Source of the DNA: an uncultured Ignisphaera sp.
GTDB taxonomy: Archaea > Thermoproteota > Thermoprotei_A > Sulfolobales > Ignisphaeraceae
Reading direction: 5' to 3'
Assembly: GCA_938074605.1 (NCBI GenBank)
Contig: CALJEI010000007.1
Span: 1 to 64,000, forward strand
DNA: 64,000 nucleotides
Made by a program: the position numbers and the translations under genes. Positions 25,856 through 36,131 of the stretch are shown in pieces. Under the pieces are notes generated by a model. It was not told the origin of the DNA and made no database searches. It saw nothing but the letters and a program-made list of their open reading frames with translations. Positions within the stretch are counted from its first letter, which is position 1; every line of letters begins with the position of its first letter.

Positions 25856-27352
25856 TTGAGGATTGCTCCTATAGGTATAGCCATGCTTGGAGATGAGAGA
25901 AGAAGTGTTATGGAGCGTCTTGAGGGTGAGTGTCTAAAGCGTATGAAGAGACTTGCAGAAATATTAGATACAAAGCTTCAGTATTACTGGGGTTCTAAGC
26001 CTGAGATAGTTCTTGCACCAAAGGTTGTATCATCTGTTAGAGACTCTAAGGAGGTTGGGGAATATCTTGCTAGAAATAATGTTAAGATATTGATACTACA
26101 GTACTACATATGGGACTATCCATACCTTGTATGGCCTCTAGTTAATGTGTTGGGTAGGGATAAGCCAATACTTAATGTTTCTAATAATGAGGGTGAGTAT
26201 CCAGGTAATGTAGGTCTTTTAGCAACAGATGGTGCTCTTAGACAGGCTGGTCTTAGAACACATAGGGTTATAGGCGATATTGAGGATCCAAAGATTCAGG
26301 AGGAGATAATTGATTGGGTGATGGCTGCAGAAGCTGCTGTATCGTTGCGTGGGCAGGTATATGGTATTTTTGGAGGTCATTCCATGGGTATGGAGACGGG
26401 CTACTTCCATATGATACCTGTTCAGAGGGTGTTTGGTGTTACAGGATATCAGATAGATCAACTACTATTAGCTAAGTATATGGAGAAAGTTCCTAGTGAG
26501 GAGGTTGAAAAAGGATTTAAGTGGCTTAGTGATATGCTTGGAGATAGAATTAAATATGATGGAAAGATGTTAACACCTGAAAAGCTAAAGATGCAGCTAA
26601 AGCTTTATCTAGCTATGAAGATAATTAGTGAAGAGTATGGATTTGACTTCTGTGGAATAAAGGGGCAGAGAGAGTTTACAGAACATGTTGTCATTACAGA
26701 TGTTGCTGAAATGCTTATGAACGATCCATATGATTGGAATGGGCCTAAGGAACCCTTTATATGTTCAACAGAGGCAGACTCATTTGGAGCTATAACAATG
26801 CAGATTCTAAAGTATGTTAGTGGAGGGCTTCCAGTACTTTTTGCAGATGTAAGACTATATGTACCTGAAAAAGATATATGGATATTTGCAAACTCTGGAA
26901 ATCATGCAAGTTGGTATGCAGCAAGAAGCTTTGATCCTAGAGAGAATCTTAAGAAGGTTACCCTCTGGCCAGCTATAGAGATGTACTTCCCTGTGGGAGG
27001 AGCATCAGTAGAATTTGATGCAGCACCTGGTGAAATGACTTTTGCAAGACTTGGGATATATGGAGATAAAATGTATATGGTTATAGTGAGAGGAGACTCT
27101 ATAGATCTTCCAGAGGATGAAAAGAAGAAATTAAGAGATCAAACAAATCCAACATGGCCTCACATGTATGTTAAGCTAAAAGCATCATTTGAAGAATTTA
27201 TAAATGTATTTCCAGCAAATCACATCCATGGAATAGCTGGAAACCACGTGAATAAACTTGTTAAATTCTGTGAAATAGTGGGTATAGAGCCTATAGTGGT
27301 AGGCGAAGATAAACAAAGGATTAGAAAACCCCTATGGAAAATAGTTGGCTAA
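25856..27352 (+). CDS. L-fucose isomerase family ketol isomerase
   Basis: About 498 residues of the L-fucose/L-arabinose isomerase family. Manganese-ligand regions can be seen as STEADSFGAI (glutamate), VLFADVRLY (aspartate) and PANHIHGIAGNH (histidine), matching the E, D, H set of bacterial FucI. It should convert an aldose such as L-fucose, D-arabinose or a related sugar to its ketose. Start at TTG 25856 is chosen from promoter spacing; the frame is open upstream to 25793. It is divergent from the hdr operon and starts the carbohydrate region. An FGGY kinase that could act on the ketose lies at 38.9-40.4 kb. Confidence 0.82.
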   Translation: MRIAPIGIAMLGDERRSVMERLEGECLKRMKRLAEILDTKLQYYWGSKPEIVLAPKVVSSVRDSKEVGEYLARNNVKILILQYYIWDYPYLVWPLVNVLGRDKPILNVSNNEGEYPGNVGLLATDGALRQAGLRTHRVIGDIEDPKIQEEIIDWVMAAEAAVSLRGQVYGIFGGHSMGMETGYFHMIPVQRVFGVTGYQIDQLLLAKYMEKVPSEEVEKGFKWLSDMLGDRIKYDGKMLTPEKLKMQLKLYLAMKIISEEYGFDFCGIKGQREFTEHVVITDVAEMLMNDPYDWNGPKEPFICSTEADSFGAITMQILKYVSGGLPVLFADVRLYVPEKDIWIFANSGNHASWYAARSFDPRENLKKVTLWPAIEMYFPVGGASVEFDAAPGEMTFARLGIYGDKMYMVIVRGDSIDLPEDEKKKLRDQTNPTWPHMYVKLKASFEEFINVFPANHIHGIAGNHVNKLVKFCEIVGIEPIVVGEDKQRIRKPLWKIVG

Positions 27353-27496
27353 TAGTATCGTGAGATAAAGCTTTTTTAGAGATACAGCCTATAAAAATAG
27401 TTATGTTTTTTAATCTAATTTTTAAGATGTTATTTACTAATATGTATAGCAGTTTATTTTATACCAATGTAAAAACTTCTCTATGGTGGAGTGAAA

Positions 27497-28255
27497 ATGA
27501 TTTTTATTGGTTGCTGCGGCTTTTGTGTATCTAGATCTAGATACTATAAACTCTTCAATGCTGTAGAACTTCAAGAGACTTTCTACGATCCACCTGATAT
27601 TGATAAGCTAAAGAGGTATAGATCTGAAGCACCACAACACTTTACCTTTACCCTAAAGGCTTGGCAGGCTATTACACATCCCCTTGATTCATCAACATGG
27701 AGAAGAGCTAGATTTATTCCAGATAAAGGTTTAGCTAATAGATATGGATTTCTAAAACCGACTAAAGAAGTTTTTGAGGCTTGGGAGAAAACTATTGAGG
27801 GTGCTAGAGCCCTAGGAGCTAGAGTTATAGTGATTCAGACACCGCCAAGTTTTGGCTATAGTGAGGAGAACTATAGAAATACTATAGAGTTCTTTTCAGC
27901 AATTAATACAAATGAGTTTATTATTGGCTGGGAGCCTAGAGGGACATGGCTACAAAATATTGATAGAGTAGTAGAAATTGTATCGAGATTTAAGAGTGTT
28001 ATCCATGTTACAGATCCATTTAAGAATCTATCCACTGTAGAAAAAACCACAGTATACTTTAGACTTCATGGGATTGGTGAAGGAGAGGTGAATTATAGAT
28101 ATAAGTATAGTGATAATGATTTAGAGAATCTATCTAGAGTAGTTGTAGAGTATGAAAGGAGGGGCAGGGAGGTATATGTAATGTTTAACAATGTATATAT
28201 GCTACAAGATGCAGAGAGATTTAAATCTATACTTCAAACTAGTACCCGTCTCTAG
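27497..28255 (+). CDS. DUF72 family protein
   Basis: About 252 residues, DUF72 (YecE-like) TIM-barrel-like family. Typical features are the N-terminal IGCCGFCVSRSRYYKLFNAVE (glycine-rich start and E-x-T block), FTFTLKAWQAITHP, VIQTPPSF, GWEPRG and the C-terminal YFRLHGIG and VMFNN. The family is widespread and without an established reaction. GGTGGAG just upstream supports the ATG at 27497. It lies between sugar genes, which may be chance. Confidence 0.9.
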   Translation: MIFIGCCGFCVSRSRYYKLFNAVELQETFYDPPDIDKLKRYRSEAPQHFTFTLKAWQAITHPLDSSTWRRARFIPDKGLANRYGFLKPTKEVFEAWEKTIEGARALGARVIVIQTPPSFGYSEENYRNTIEFFSAINTNEFIIGWEPRGTWLQNIDRVVEIVSRFKSVIHVTDPFKNLSTVEKTTVYFRLHGIGEGEVNYRYKYSDNDLENLSRVVVEYERRGREVYVMFNNVYMLQDAERFKSILQTSTRL

Positions 28256-28457
28256 ATACTCATACCACAAACCTTCTATAGATTAATACCTAGCATATCC
28301 AACATCTATACATTACTGCTTGTACAAAATCTTTAAACCCATCTCCACAGCATAGATTTTAGGCTATTGCTTGAGTTGATTCAGCATATAAATCTCTTGT
28401 GGCATGGTGATACATGTTTATATTTTTGTTCTTGTCTAATTAGATAGGGGGTCTCTA

Positions 28458-30737
28458 TTGGCTATTGAGTTAAGAGTGAAGGAGTTATTGGGGAAGATGT
28501 CTATTGAAGAGAAAATTGCGCAACTACAGTCTATCCCGGTGGATAAACTTTTGGATGGAGGGGAGTTTTCAGAGGAGAAAGCCAGGGATCTACTGAAGCA
28601 TGGTATAGGTGAGATTACTAGAGTTGGTGGTTCTAGGACTAGTTTTAGACCTAGAGATGCTGCTAGAATTATAAATAGGATTCAAAGGTTTTTAGTTGAA
28701 AAAACTAGACTTGGTATACCGGCTATAGTTCATGAGGAGTGTTTAGCGGGTTTAATGGCTCCAACAGCAACAGTTTTTCCACAAGCAATAGCACTAGCAT
28801 CTACATGGGATCCTGATTTAGTATATAGAATTGCTTCAGCTATTAAGGAGCAGGTTCTATCTATAGGATCAAGACACTGTCTATCTCCAGTTCTAGATCT
28901 TTGTAGAGATCCTAGGTGGGGTAGATGTGAAGAGACATATGGCGAAGACCCATACCTTACCTCATCTATGGGGTACGCCTATGTAGTAGGTCTTCAAGGA
29001 GGTGATATATCAAGAGGTGTTGTAGCTACAACAAAGCATTTTGCTGGACACGGCTTTCCTGAGGGGGGAAGAAATATTGCACAAGTTCATATAGGTGCTA
29101 GAGAGTTTAGAGAACAGCACCTCTACCCATTTGAAGTTGCTATAAGAATTGGTGGAGCATTTTCTGTAATGCCTGCATACCATGAGATTGATGGAATTCC
29201 ATGTCATGCAAATAGGGAACTTCTAACTGATATACTTAGACAGCTATGGGGCTTTAAGGGAATTGTTGTATCCGACTATGGTGGAATAATACAACTTGCC
29301 ACAATTCATAAGGTTGCTAAAGATTGTGTAGAAGCATTTAGAGTGGCCTTAGAGGCTGGAGTTGATGTTAATTTTCCTGATGTTGTGTGTTTCAATGAGT
29401 TAGTTCAGGCCGTAAGGGAGGGCATTATTTCAGAATCTCTTATTGATAGAGCTGTTGAGAGAGTTTTAAGGCTAAAGTATCTACTTGGGCTTTTCGATAA
29501 TCCATTTGTTGATGAGTTAAAGGTTCCAGAGACTCTAGATAGTGAGAGTTATAGGATGCTTGCTCTAGAGGCTGCTAGAAAGGCTATAGTACTACTTAAA
29601 AACAATGGGGTTCTACCACTACCAAAAAACATTGGGGCGATAGCTGTTATAGGACCTAATGCAGATAACCCAAGAAATCTACTAGGGGACTACCACTATG
29701 ATGCCCATATGCCAAAAGAGAAAGAGGAGGTCTCTGTAAAGGTTGTAACTATTCTTGAGGGTATAAAGAGGAAGGTTTCTCCATCAACTAAAGTTCTCTA
29801 TGCTAAGGGTTGTGATATTAATTCTTTAGATAGAAGTGGTTTTGAGGAGGCTATAAAGATAGCTAGAGAAGCAGATGTTATTATAGCTGTTATGGGTGAA
29901 AAATCTGGTTTAAATCCAAAATGGTTTGGAAAAACATTTGAGGAAACACAGTATACATCTGGTGAAGGTGTTGATAGACTATCGCTTAGACTACCTGGTG
30001 TTCAGGAGGAGCTTATTAGAGAGTTATACAAAGTTGGTAAACCAATAATTCTAGTGTTAATAAATGGAAGACCTCTTTCAATATCATCAATAATGCCATA
30101 TGTTAATGCTGTTTTAGAAGCATGGCTCCCAGGTGAAGAGGGTGGGAATGCTGTAGCTGATATAATTTTTGGTGACTATAACCCAGGTGGTAGACTTCCA
30201 GTCTCCATACCGTATGACGTTGGACAAATACCTATATACTACTCAAGAAAACCATCCTCATTTAGAGAATATGTTGAGTATCAAGCTGAACCACTCTTCC
30301 CATTTGGGTATGGATTAAGCTACACAGAATATAGATACAGCAATTTAACGATAGATCCTATAGAGGTAAAGCCGTTTGGATATATAAAAATAGGTGTAGA
30401 TGTAGAAAACATTGGAAAATTTGATGGTGAGGAAACGGTACAGCTCTATGTATCAAAAGAATATTCATCTGTAGCAAGACCAGTAAAAGAATTAAAAGGC
30501 TTTAAAAAAGTGTTTATTAAAGCAGGAGAGAGAAAGAGAGTAGTATTTATGCTACCTATAGAGGTTTTAGCGTTCTATGATAAGTATATGAGGCTAGTAA
30601 TAGAGCCTGGGGAGTACAGAATTATGATAGGAAGAAACGCAAAGGAAATAGTACTTGAAGGAAAATTTAGAGTAGTTGGAGAAACAGCTATTATTAGTGA
30701 AAGAAGACAGTATTTCTCACAAGCTGAAGTATATTGA
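28458..30737 (+). CDS. Glycoside hydrolase family 3 (beta-xylosidase/beta-glucosidase)
   Basis: About 759 residues, three-domain GH3. The TIM-barrel half shows TTKHFAGHGFPEGG and the nucleophile motif VVSDYGGI. The alpha/beta sandwich follows with VLLKNNGVLPL and LINGRPLS, and a C-terminal fibronectin-III-like domain has FPFGYGLSYTEY. The SDYG form of the nucleophile motif, as opposed to SDW, is seen in many xylosidase/arabinosidase members. No signal peptide is seen, so the enzyme works inside the cell on imported oligosaccharides. TTG start follows a GGGGG site. Substrate is inferred only. Confidence 0.93.
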   Translation: MAIELRVKELLGKMSIEEKIAQLQSIPVDKLLDGGEFSEEKARDLLKHGIGEITRVGGSRTSFRPRDAARIINRIQRFLVEKTRLGIPAIVHEECLAGLMAPTATVFPQAIALASTWDPDLVYRIASAIKEQVLSIGSRHCLSPVLDLCRDPRWGRCEETYGEDPYLTSSMGYAYVVGLQGGDISRGVVATTKHFAGHGFPEGGRNIAQVHIGAREFREQHLYPFEVAIRIGGAFSVMPAYHEIDGIPCHANRELLTDILRQLWGFKGIVVSDYGGIIQLATIHKVAKDCVEAFRVALEAGVDVNFPDVVCFNELVQAVREGIISESLIDRAVERVLRLKYLLGLFDNPFVDELKVPETLDSESYRMLALEAARKAIVLLKNNGVLPLPKNIGAIAVIGPNADNPRNLLGDYHYDAHMPKEKEEVSVKVVTILEGIKRKVSPSTKVLYAKGCDINSLDRSGFEEAIKIAREADVIIAVMGEKSGLNPKWFGKTFEETQYTSGEGVDRLSLRLPGVQEELIRELYKVGKPIILVLINGRPLSISSIMPYVNAVLEAWLPGEEGGNAVADIIFGDYNPGGRLPVSIPYDVGQIPIYYSRKPSSFREYVEYQAEPLFPFGYGLSYTEYRYSNLTIDPIEVKPFGYIKIGVDVENIGKFDGEETVQLYVSKEYSSVARPVKELKGFKKVFIKAGERKRVVFMLPIEVLAFYDKYMRLVIEPGEYRIMIGRNAKEIVLEGKFRVVGETAIISERRQYFSQAEVY

Positions 30738-31036
30738 ATTGAAAATAGGTCTCAAACTTAATCTACATTTAATTTTTTATTATTTTCCTTTACAACCATA
30801 CTCTTAGTCTCCTATACCAGGTAGTGTTACTTCATTTAGAGGATTTAGTTCCATGCATAGTCTTAGATGTGTTACCCATGTTTGATATGGAAACTACAAG
30901 TTTAATTTTCATCAATATGTAATATAGATGACACTCATTATCTTCATTAATGATTTGTTAATTAATTTAAGTTAAGCACTGTCATTCATTTTTAATGCCG
31001 TAACAACTACACTATTTGTGTATAGAGGTGTATGAT
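30738..31036. other. Intergenic stretch, nothing recognised
   Basis: About 300 AT-rich bases between two plus-strand genes. It must contain the promoter and leader of the glycerol-dehydrogenase gene, whose ribosome site GAGGTG is at 31025-31030. No other signal is clear. Confidence 0.45.
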
Positions 31037-32236
31037 ATGTCCTCCATATTTGAAGGTATATACTCTACAGTTAATGCCATTAAGGGCTTTAGAGCTCCCG
31101 GAAAATATATACAGGGGGCTGGAGCTCTTAAACATATAGGTAAGTTTGTTAAGGTTTTTGGTAGAAAAGGTCTTGCTATAGCCGATGATGTTGTTATGGG
31201 CATTACAAGAGGCATTGTTGAGAGAAGTTTTGCTGAACATAGTCTTTCCATAGAGTTTGAGATTTTTAGAAGGGAGTGTAGTTGGGAGGAAATAAATAGA
31301 GTTAAGGATATAGCATCTAGACTTGGCGTAGACTTTATTATGGCTTTTGGTGGTGGTAAGGCTATAGATACTGGTAAGGCTGTTGCAAATCTTCTTGAGA
31401 TATCATTTGTGAGTGTTCCAACTATAGCCTCTACAGATGCTCCCACAAGTGCTATTTCTGTAATCTATACAGAGCCGTATCCTGGTGAGTTTGTAGAAGA
31501 TGCATTTTGGCCTAGGAATCCAGATCTTGTTTTAGTTGATACAGAGATTATAGCAAAAGCTCCTCCAAGATTTCTAGCCGCTGGTATGGGTGATGCATCC
31601 TCTAAATTCTTTGAGGGTAGAGCTATTGTTCAGTCGTTTAAGAAAAACTTTGTGTTTAGCGAATATGAGGGGAAGAGGGGGCTAGAACCATTAAGAGCAC
31701 CCTTCATAGGCTTTCAGCTATGTAGACTCACATACGATATACTTAGAAGATATGGTGAAGAAGCCATGTACTCAGCAAGAAAACATGTAGTAACGCCAGC
31801 TCTAGAACTTGTTGTTGAAGCAAACACCCTTCTAAGCGGTCTTGGCTTTGAAAATACAGGAGTTGCTGTAGCACATTCAATATACTTTGGATTTACAAAA
31901 ATTCATCACAAGATGAATCCTCCACAGTACCATGGAGAACTTGTAGCTTTTGGAACAATAGTTCAACTCATTATGGAAGGCTTTGCACTAAATGATGTAT
32001 TAGATTATATGAGGTGGGCCCATAGCGTAGGTCTTCCAATAAATCTAGATGAGCTTGGACTTAGAGATGTATCTGATGAAGATCTATGGAAAGTAGTTGA
32101 AACAGCATATTCTATACCACACATACAAAATGAGCCATTTGAAGTTACGCCGGAGATGATATTTAGCGGGATAAAGGCTGCTAATGAGATTGGAAGAAAG
32201 TTTTCACAGCAATGCCCAAGAACGCCATATGAATAG
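31037..32236 (+). CDS. gldA: Glycerol dehydrogenase-like iron/zinc alcohol dehydrogenase
   Basis: About 399 residues of the GldA/glycerol-1-phosphate dehydrogenase group. NAD-binding GGGKAIDTGKAVA, then VPTIASTDAPTSAISVIYT, metal-ligand aspartate in GMGDASSKF and metal histidines in AVAHSIYFG and QYHGELVAFG. The STDAPTSA block is that of glycerol dehydrogenase as opposed to the archaeal lipid enzyme EgsA. It interconverts glycerol and dihydroxyacetone with NAD. ATG at 31037 sits six bases after GAGGTG. Its place among sugar genes fits a role in recycling redox or using glycerol. Confidence 0.85.
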   Translation: MSSIFEGIYSTVNAIKGFRAPGKYIQGAGALKHIGKFVKVFGRKGLAIADDVVMGITRGIVERSFAEHSLSIEFEIFRRECSWEEINRVKDIASRLGVDFIMAFGGGKAIDTGKAVANLLEISFVSVPTIASTDAPTSAISVIYTEPYPGEFVEDAFWPRNPDLVLVDTEIIAKAPPRFLAAGMGDASSKFFEGRAIVQSFKKNFVFSEYEGKRGLEPLRAPFIGFQLCRLTYDILRRYGEEAMYSARKHVVTPALELVVEANTLLSGLGFENTGVAVAHSIYFGFTKIHHKMNPPQYHGELVAFGTIVQLIMEGFALNDVLDYMRWAHSVGLPINLDELGLRDVSDEDLWKVVETAYSIPHIQNEPFEVTPEMIFSGIKAANEIGRKFSQQCPRTPYE

Positions 32237-32444
32237 TCAATTAATTATGGAAATGCTAACTGTTAAACATAGCTATTAATAAATCCCTTTGATGTTTAGA
32301 CAATATATGCCTCCCCCTTCTAATTATAGATGATAGTTGACATCAAACTATTTTTAACGCCATCCTCTGACTTTACTATCTATAGCTCATCATAGAAAAA
32401 TATTTATAGTCGTTCTTTCCCTAAATAACTTGGTGTATGGATAA

Positions 32445-33956
32445 ATGGTTAAAGGGCCTAAGATATCCTTTATAGGAGCTGGAAGCGCTAGGTGGACAAG
32501 TAGGATACTAATTGATATATTTACCAATAAGGATCTTCAGAATTCTGAGATATGGCTTATGGATATAGATGATCGTAGACTAGATATTATAGCAACATTT
32601 GCTAAAAGATATATTGAGGAGCTTAAGATTCCAGTAAAGGTTTATGCTACTAAGGATAGAAGAGAGGCTATAAGAGATGCAGATTTTGTTATTTCTACAG
32701 TTCTTGTAAAAGGCTATACATACTATGAGACTATGAGGAGTATTTCTGAAGAGCATGGCTATAAATATGGTATTAATAGTGTTGAGTGGAACTATGTTGG
32801 AGACTACCATACTATATGGGGCTACTACCAATTTAAGGAGCATCTAAATATTGCAAGAGATATTGAGGAGCTTGCCCCAAATGCTTGGTTCTTTATAGTT
32901 GCAAATCCTGTTCTAGAGCTATCCACAATGGTTAGTAGAGAAACTAAGGTTAAAGTTGCTGGTATATGCCATGGCTTTCTAGGATTTAGAGCAGCTATAG
33001 AAATTATTGCAATGAGGCTTGCAAAAGAGGTGCTGAAAAAGAATATAACACCTGCTTGTGCTGCACATCAGCAGGAGTGTCTAGAGGCTATAATGAAGCT
33101 TATAGAGTTTAGTGAACTAGAGTTTGAAATGGCGGGCCTCAACCATGTTATATGGCTAACAAAGTTTAGGTATAAGGGAGAGAATGCATATAGATATTTA
33201 GATGATTGGATCCGTGAGGATGCAGAAGAGTATTGGAGGATTTGGAGGGAGACAACGGTAAATCCATGGGATTTAGATCTTTGTCCAGCAGCTATAGATA
33301 TGTATAAAACCTATGGATATTTACCTATTGGCGATAGCGTTAGAGGTGGTACGTGGAAGTATCACTGGGATTTAAAAACAAAACAATATTGGTATGGACC
33401 GTATGGAGGTCCAGATTCAGAAATAGGCTATGCATTTAGAGTGTTAGTTGTAAGGAGGAATGTTGAGGAGATGGCTAGAGTGGTATATGATTTATCAAAG
33501 CCTATCACAAGTTCAATACCTCCAAGGCCTAGTGGAGAAGTAATTGCGACACTTATAGACTCGATATATAATGACAAGCCTACAGATAGATATCCACTAC
33601 CAGTCCCAGGGCCAAAGCCGCTATATGCACCAATATATGTTAATATAGTAAATAATGGAGTAGTGCCAGAGATACCAAATAATGTTGTAGTTGAAATTCC
33701 TGTAAAAGTGGATGGAAAGGGCATTCATGCAAAGCCTGTAGGAAATCTGCCAAGCGTTATATATAGATATGCTATTCTGCCAAGGCTAATGAGGATGGAG
33801 TGGGCGCTAGAAGCAAATCTAAAGGGTGGTAAAAACACGTTGTTCAACTGGTTAATTATAGATGTTAGAACAAAAAGTACTAAGCAGGTTGAGGAGGCTA
33901 TAGATGCTATACTGAGAATGCCTGGAAATGAGGAAATGGCAAAACATTTTAGTTAG
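32445..33956 (+). CDS. Glycoside hydrolase family 4, CHGx (alpha-glucuronidase-type) subgroup
   Basis: About 503 residues. GH4 enzymes cleave glycosides by an NAD+ and Mn2+-dependent oxidation/elimination. Visible are the Rossmann start ISFIGAGSARWT, the DIDDRRL NAD site, VANPVLELS, the metal-site motif GICHGFLG and GLNHVIW. In this family the residue after CH tracks with substrate: CHSV in alpha-galactosidases, CHEV in alpha-glucosidases, CHGx in alpha-glucuronidase/galacturonidase enzymes. CHGF here points to a uronic acid glycoside. With the GH3 xylosidase-type neighbour this could mean use of glucuronoxylan fragments. Family is sure, substrate is inference. Confidence 0.9.
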   Translation: MVKGPKISFIGAGSARWTSRILIDIFTNKDLQNSEIWLMDIDDRRLDIIATFAKRYIEELKIPVKVYATKDRREAIRDADFVISTVLVKGYTYYETMRSISEEHGYKYGINSVEWNYVGDYHTIWGYYQFKEHLNIARDIEELAPNAWFFIVANPVLELSTMVSRETKVKVAGICHGFLGFRAAIEIIAMRLAKEVLKKNITPACAAHQQECLEAIMKLIEFSELEFEMAGLNHVIWLTKFRYKGENAYRYLDDWIREDAEEYWRIWRETTVNPWDLDLCPAAIDMYKTYGYLPIGDSVRGGTWKYHWDLKTKQYWYGPYGGPDSEIGYAFRVLVVRRNVEEMARVVYDLSKPITSSIPPRPSGEVIATLIDSIYNDKPTDRYPLPVPGPKPLYAPIYVNIVNNGVVPEIPNNVVVEIPVKVDGKGIHAKPVGNLPSVIYRYAILPRLMRMEWALEANLKGGKNTLFNWLIIDVRTKSTKQVEEAIDAILRMPGNEEMAKHFS

Positions 33957-34002
33957 AGCTACAAAAATTTGAAATAAAATTTTTAATAAATTATAGAACT
34001 TG

Positions 34003-34899
34003 CTATATATACTGCATCAAATACTTTACTGATACCTCTAGGTTTCTAAGCACTTCATCATCTGAGGCTTCAAATGGTGGTATGTACTCTAGAAATAGAT
34101 AAACCTCTTTAGCTCCAGAGTCCTCTATTGCCTCAACGATCTTGCTAGGATCTATTATCCCTATTTTATTGTATTCCTCCGTAAATGGCCAGTGTCTATC
34201 CCCCTTACCATCAGTTTGTTGAATATGTATAGCAGGTGATTCTGAGGCAAATCTTTTTAGCCATTCATATGGATCCGCCTCAATTTCTTTTAACGTACAC
34301 TGGTGACCAACATCTATATTGAGTTTTACTTGAGCGCCTTCACCAACGTTTACTTTTGATAGAATGTCCTTAGTTTCATTCATCGTCCATGGAGGTTCTC
34401 TTGCAACTGGCATAGGCTCCCATAGAATTATTTCAAGCCCTTTATATTGTGCATACCTTTTAAGAGCCATTACATATTCTATGAGTACTGCATCTAGATA
34501 CTCCCTCCTCTGGGGATTTTTAAAATCTTTTACGCTTTTAGCTGCTATATGCCCACCTGTTGCCTTTACCCCTATTTTAGATGTAAAATCTATTGCACGC
34601 ATATACCAATCAAGAGCATCTTGCCTCATTAGGGGATCTGGATGAGATAACATATTAAATGAATAGGCAGCTAGGCCTGTAAAAGTTGAATGAATTGTTA
34701 TACCATTTACTTTTATAGCATTGATTATAAGTCCAGCCATATAGTCAACTACATGACTTAGAGCCCTAGGGTCAAGAAGATCAAATGAAAATTGCACATA
34801 CTTTACATCAAGTTTTGACACAATTTCACTCCAGTCTTTAGGCATAGGCCATCTCTTAACAGCCCAACTAAGATTCAACCCAAATCTTATTTTGGTCAT
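34003..34899 (-). CDS. Sugar phosphate isomerase/epimerase-like TIM barrel
   Basis: About 298 residues, xylose-isomerase-like (AP endonuclease 2 family) barrel. Metal-ligand candidates are ILWEPMPVAREPP (glutamate), LNIDVGHQC (aspartate and histidine), IHIQQTDGKGDRHWPF (histidine) and YLFLEYIPP (glutamate). These resemble ketose 3-epimerases and tetrose-phosphate isomerases. It is convergent with the GH4 gene with a 46-base gap, so it is not in that operon. I cannot name the substrate. It is clearly different from the IolO-like protein at 6.3 kb. Confidence 0.75.
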   Translation of the reverse strand: MTKIRFGLNLSWAVKRWPMPKDWSEIVSKLDVKYVQFSFDLLDPRALSHVVDYMAGLIINAIKVNGITIHSTFTGLAAYSFNMLSHPDPLMRQDALDWYMRAIDFTSKIGVKATGGHIAAKSVKDFKNPQRREYLDAVLIEYVMALKRYAQYKGLEIILWEPMPVAREPPWTMNETKDILSKVNVGEGAQVKLNIDVGHQCTLKEIEADPYEWLKRFASESPAIHIQQTDGKGDRHWPFTEEYNKIGIIDPSKIVEAIEDSGAKEVYLFLEYIPPFEASDDEVLRNLEVSVKYLMQYI

Positions 34900-35048
34900 A
34901 GGGATACCCAGATAGCTACTACTACCTGTAAAATTATAAATTTTCTATAGCTAGTACTATATTAATGTCATTAGTAGAAAGGGAGTTGTTTTCACTATAT
35001 TTACGAACCTCAAAGTATTTAGGTATAGACTTAGCTATAATATATTAG

Positions 35049-36029
35049 ATGTATATGGCTAGTAGATTTGAAGTAGAGCTAGTTAGAATACTAATGCTAT
35101 CTAAAGATTTTGTTAGCGGCTCAAAGATAGCTCAAATGCTTGGCGTCTCTAGGGCTACTGTAAATAGGTTGATTAGAGAGCTTGAGGATAGAGGATTTGT
35201 TATAGAAAGTCATCCAAGGTTAGGCTATAGAATTGTTGTTCACAATGATTTGGAGAGAGTTAGTGGTAGGGAGATATATAGGGGGTTTATTGTCTATAGA
35301 GTTGAGTATATAAAGGAGTGTAGCTCAACTCAGGACATAGTGGATATACTGGCTAGAGAGGGGGCACCTGAAGGCATTACTGTTGTGTGTGAAAAGCTCT
35401 CCAGGGGTAGAGGTAGGCTTGGGAGAAGGTGGGAAGCAGGTGAGGGCGGTCTATGGTTCACCGTCTTGCTAAAGCCTCCTTCAATAAAGTCTTTCCAGCT
35501 ACTCTCACTAGCAAGTGGCGTCGCTGTTGCTAAATCAATTAAATGTCTTTTCAACGTAGATGCAAAAGTTAAGTGGCCGAATGACGTACTAGTTAATGAG
35601 AAGAAGGTGTGTGGAATCCTAATAGAGGCTAGAGTTGAGGCAGATAAAATACACCATATAATGCTTGGCATAGGGGTTAACGTAAATAATACTCTCCCAG
35701 TAGAGCTACAGAGTAATGCTACAACAATAAAGAATATTATGGGGGTAGAAATTCCAAGAACACCACTTCTAAAGAATATAATTAGAGAAATAGATTTTGC
35801 ATATAAGAAGCTTATTGATGGTAATCTAATGGATATAGTGAACGAGTGGATTCTATACAGCTCAACAATAGGTAAAAGAGTAAAAGCAATAACATTTGAT
35901 GAAGAGATAGAGGGTATAGCAATAGGTTTGGATGAAGATGGAGCGCTTCTTATAGAGACTAAAGGTAAGGAGGTGAAAAGGGTAGTAGCTGGTGATGTAA
36001 TACATCTAAAAGAGCAAACCTATACATAG
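35049..36029 (+). CDS. birA: Bifunctional biotin-protein ligase / transcription regulator BirA
   Basis: About 326 residues. The N-terminal winged helix is seen at residues 15-60 (GSKIAQMLGVSRATVNRLIRE). The ligase domain has SSTQD, the adenylate-binding GRGRLGRRW, VKWPNDVLV and GIGVNVNN, and ends in a short C-terminal domain. It attaches biotin to carboxylase carrier proteins, and the DNA-binding domain suggests that it also represses biotin genes. A BioY-EcfA-EcfT biotin transporter occurs at 60.8-63.3 kb and is a possible target, but I see no clear BirA operator there. ATG 35055 is an alternative start. Confidence 0.93.
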   Translation: MYMASRFEVELVRILMLSKDFVSGSKIAQMLGVSRATVNRLIRELEDRGFVIESHPRLGYRIVVHNDLERVSGREIYRGFIVYRVEYIKECSSTQDIVDILAREGAPEGITVVCEKLSRGRGRLGRRWEAGEGGLWFTVLLKPPSIKSFQLLSLASGVAVAKSIKCLFNVDAKVKWPNDVLVNEKKVCGILIEARVEADKIHHIMLGIGVNVNNTLPVELQSNATTIKNIMGVEIPRTPLLKNIIREIDFAYKKLIDGNLMDIVNEWILYSSTIGKRVKAITFDEEIEGIAIGLDEDGALLIETKGKEVKRVVAGDVIHLKEQTYT

Positions 36030-36131
36030 TGTATGGAGAGAAGTAGTGGGGAATAATTATGTTAAAATTAAATAAAATCATTGTATTTAGGTTTGATAAA
36101 AAATTGTTTTACTGAAAACCCCTAGATATAT

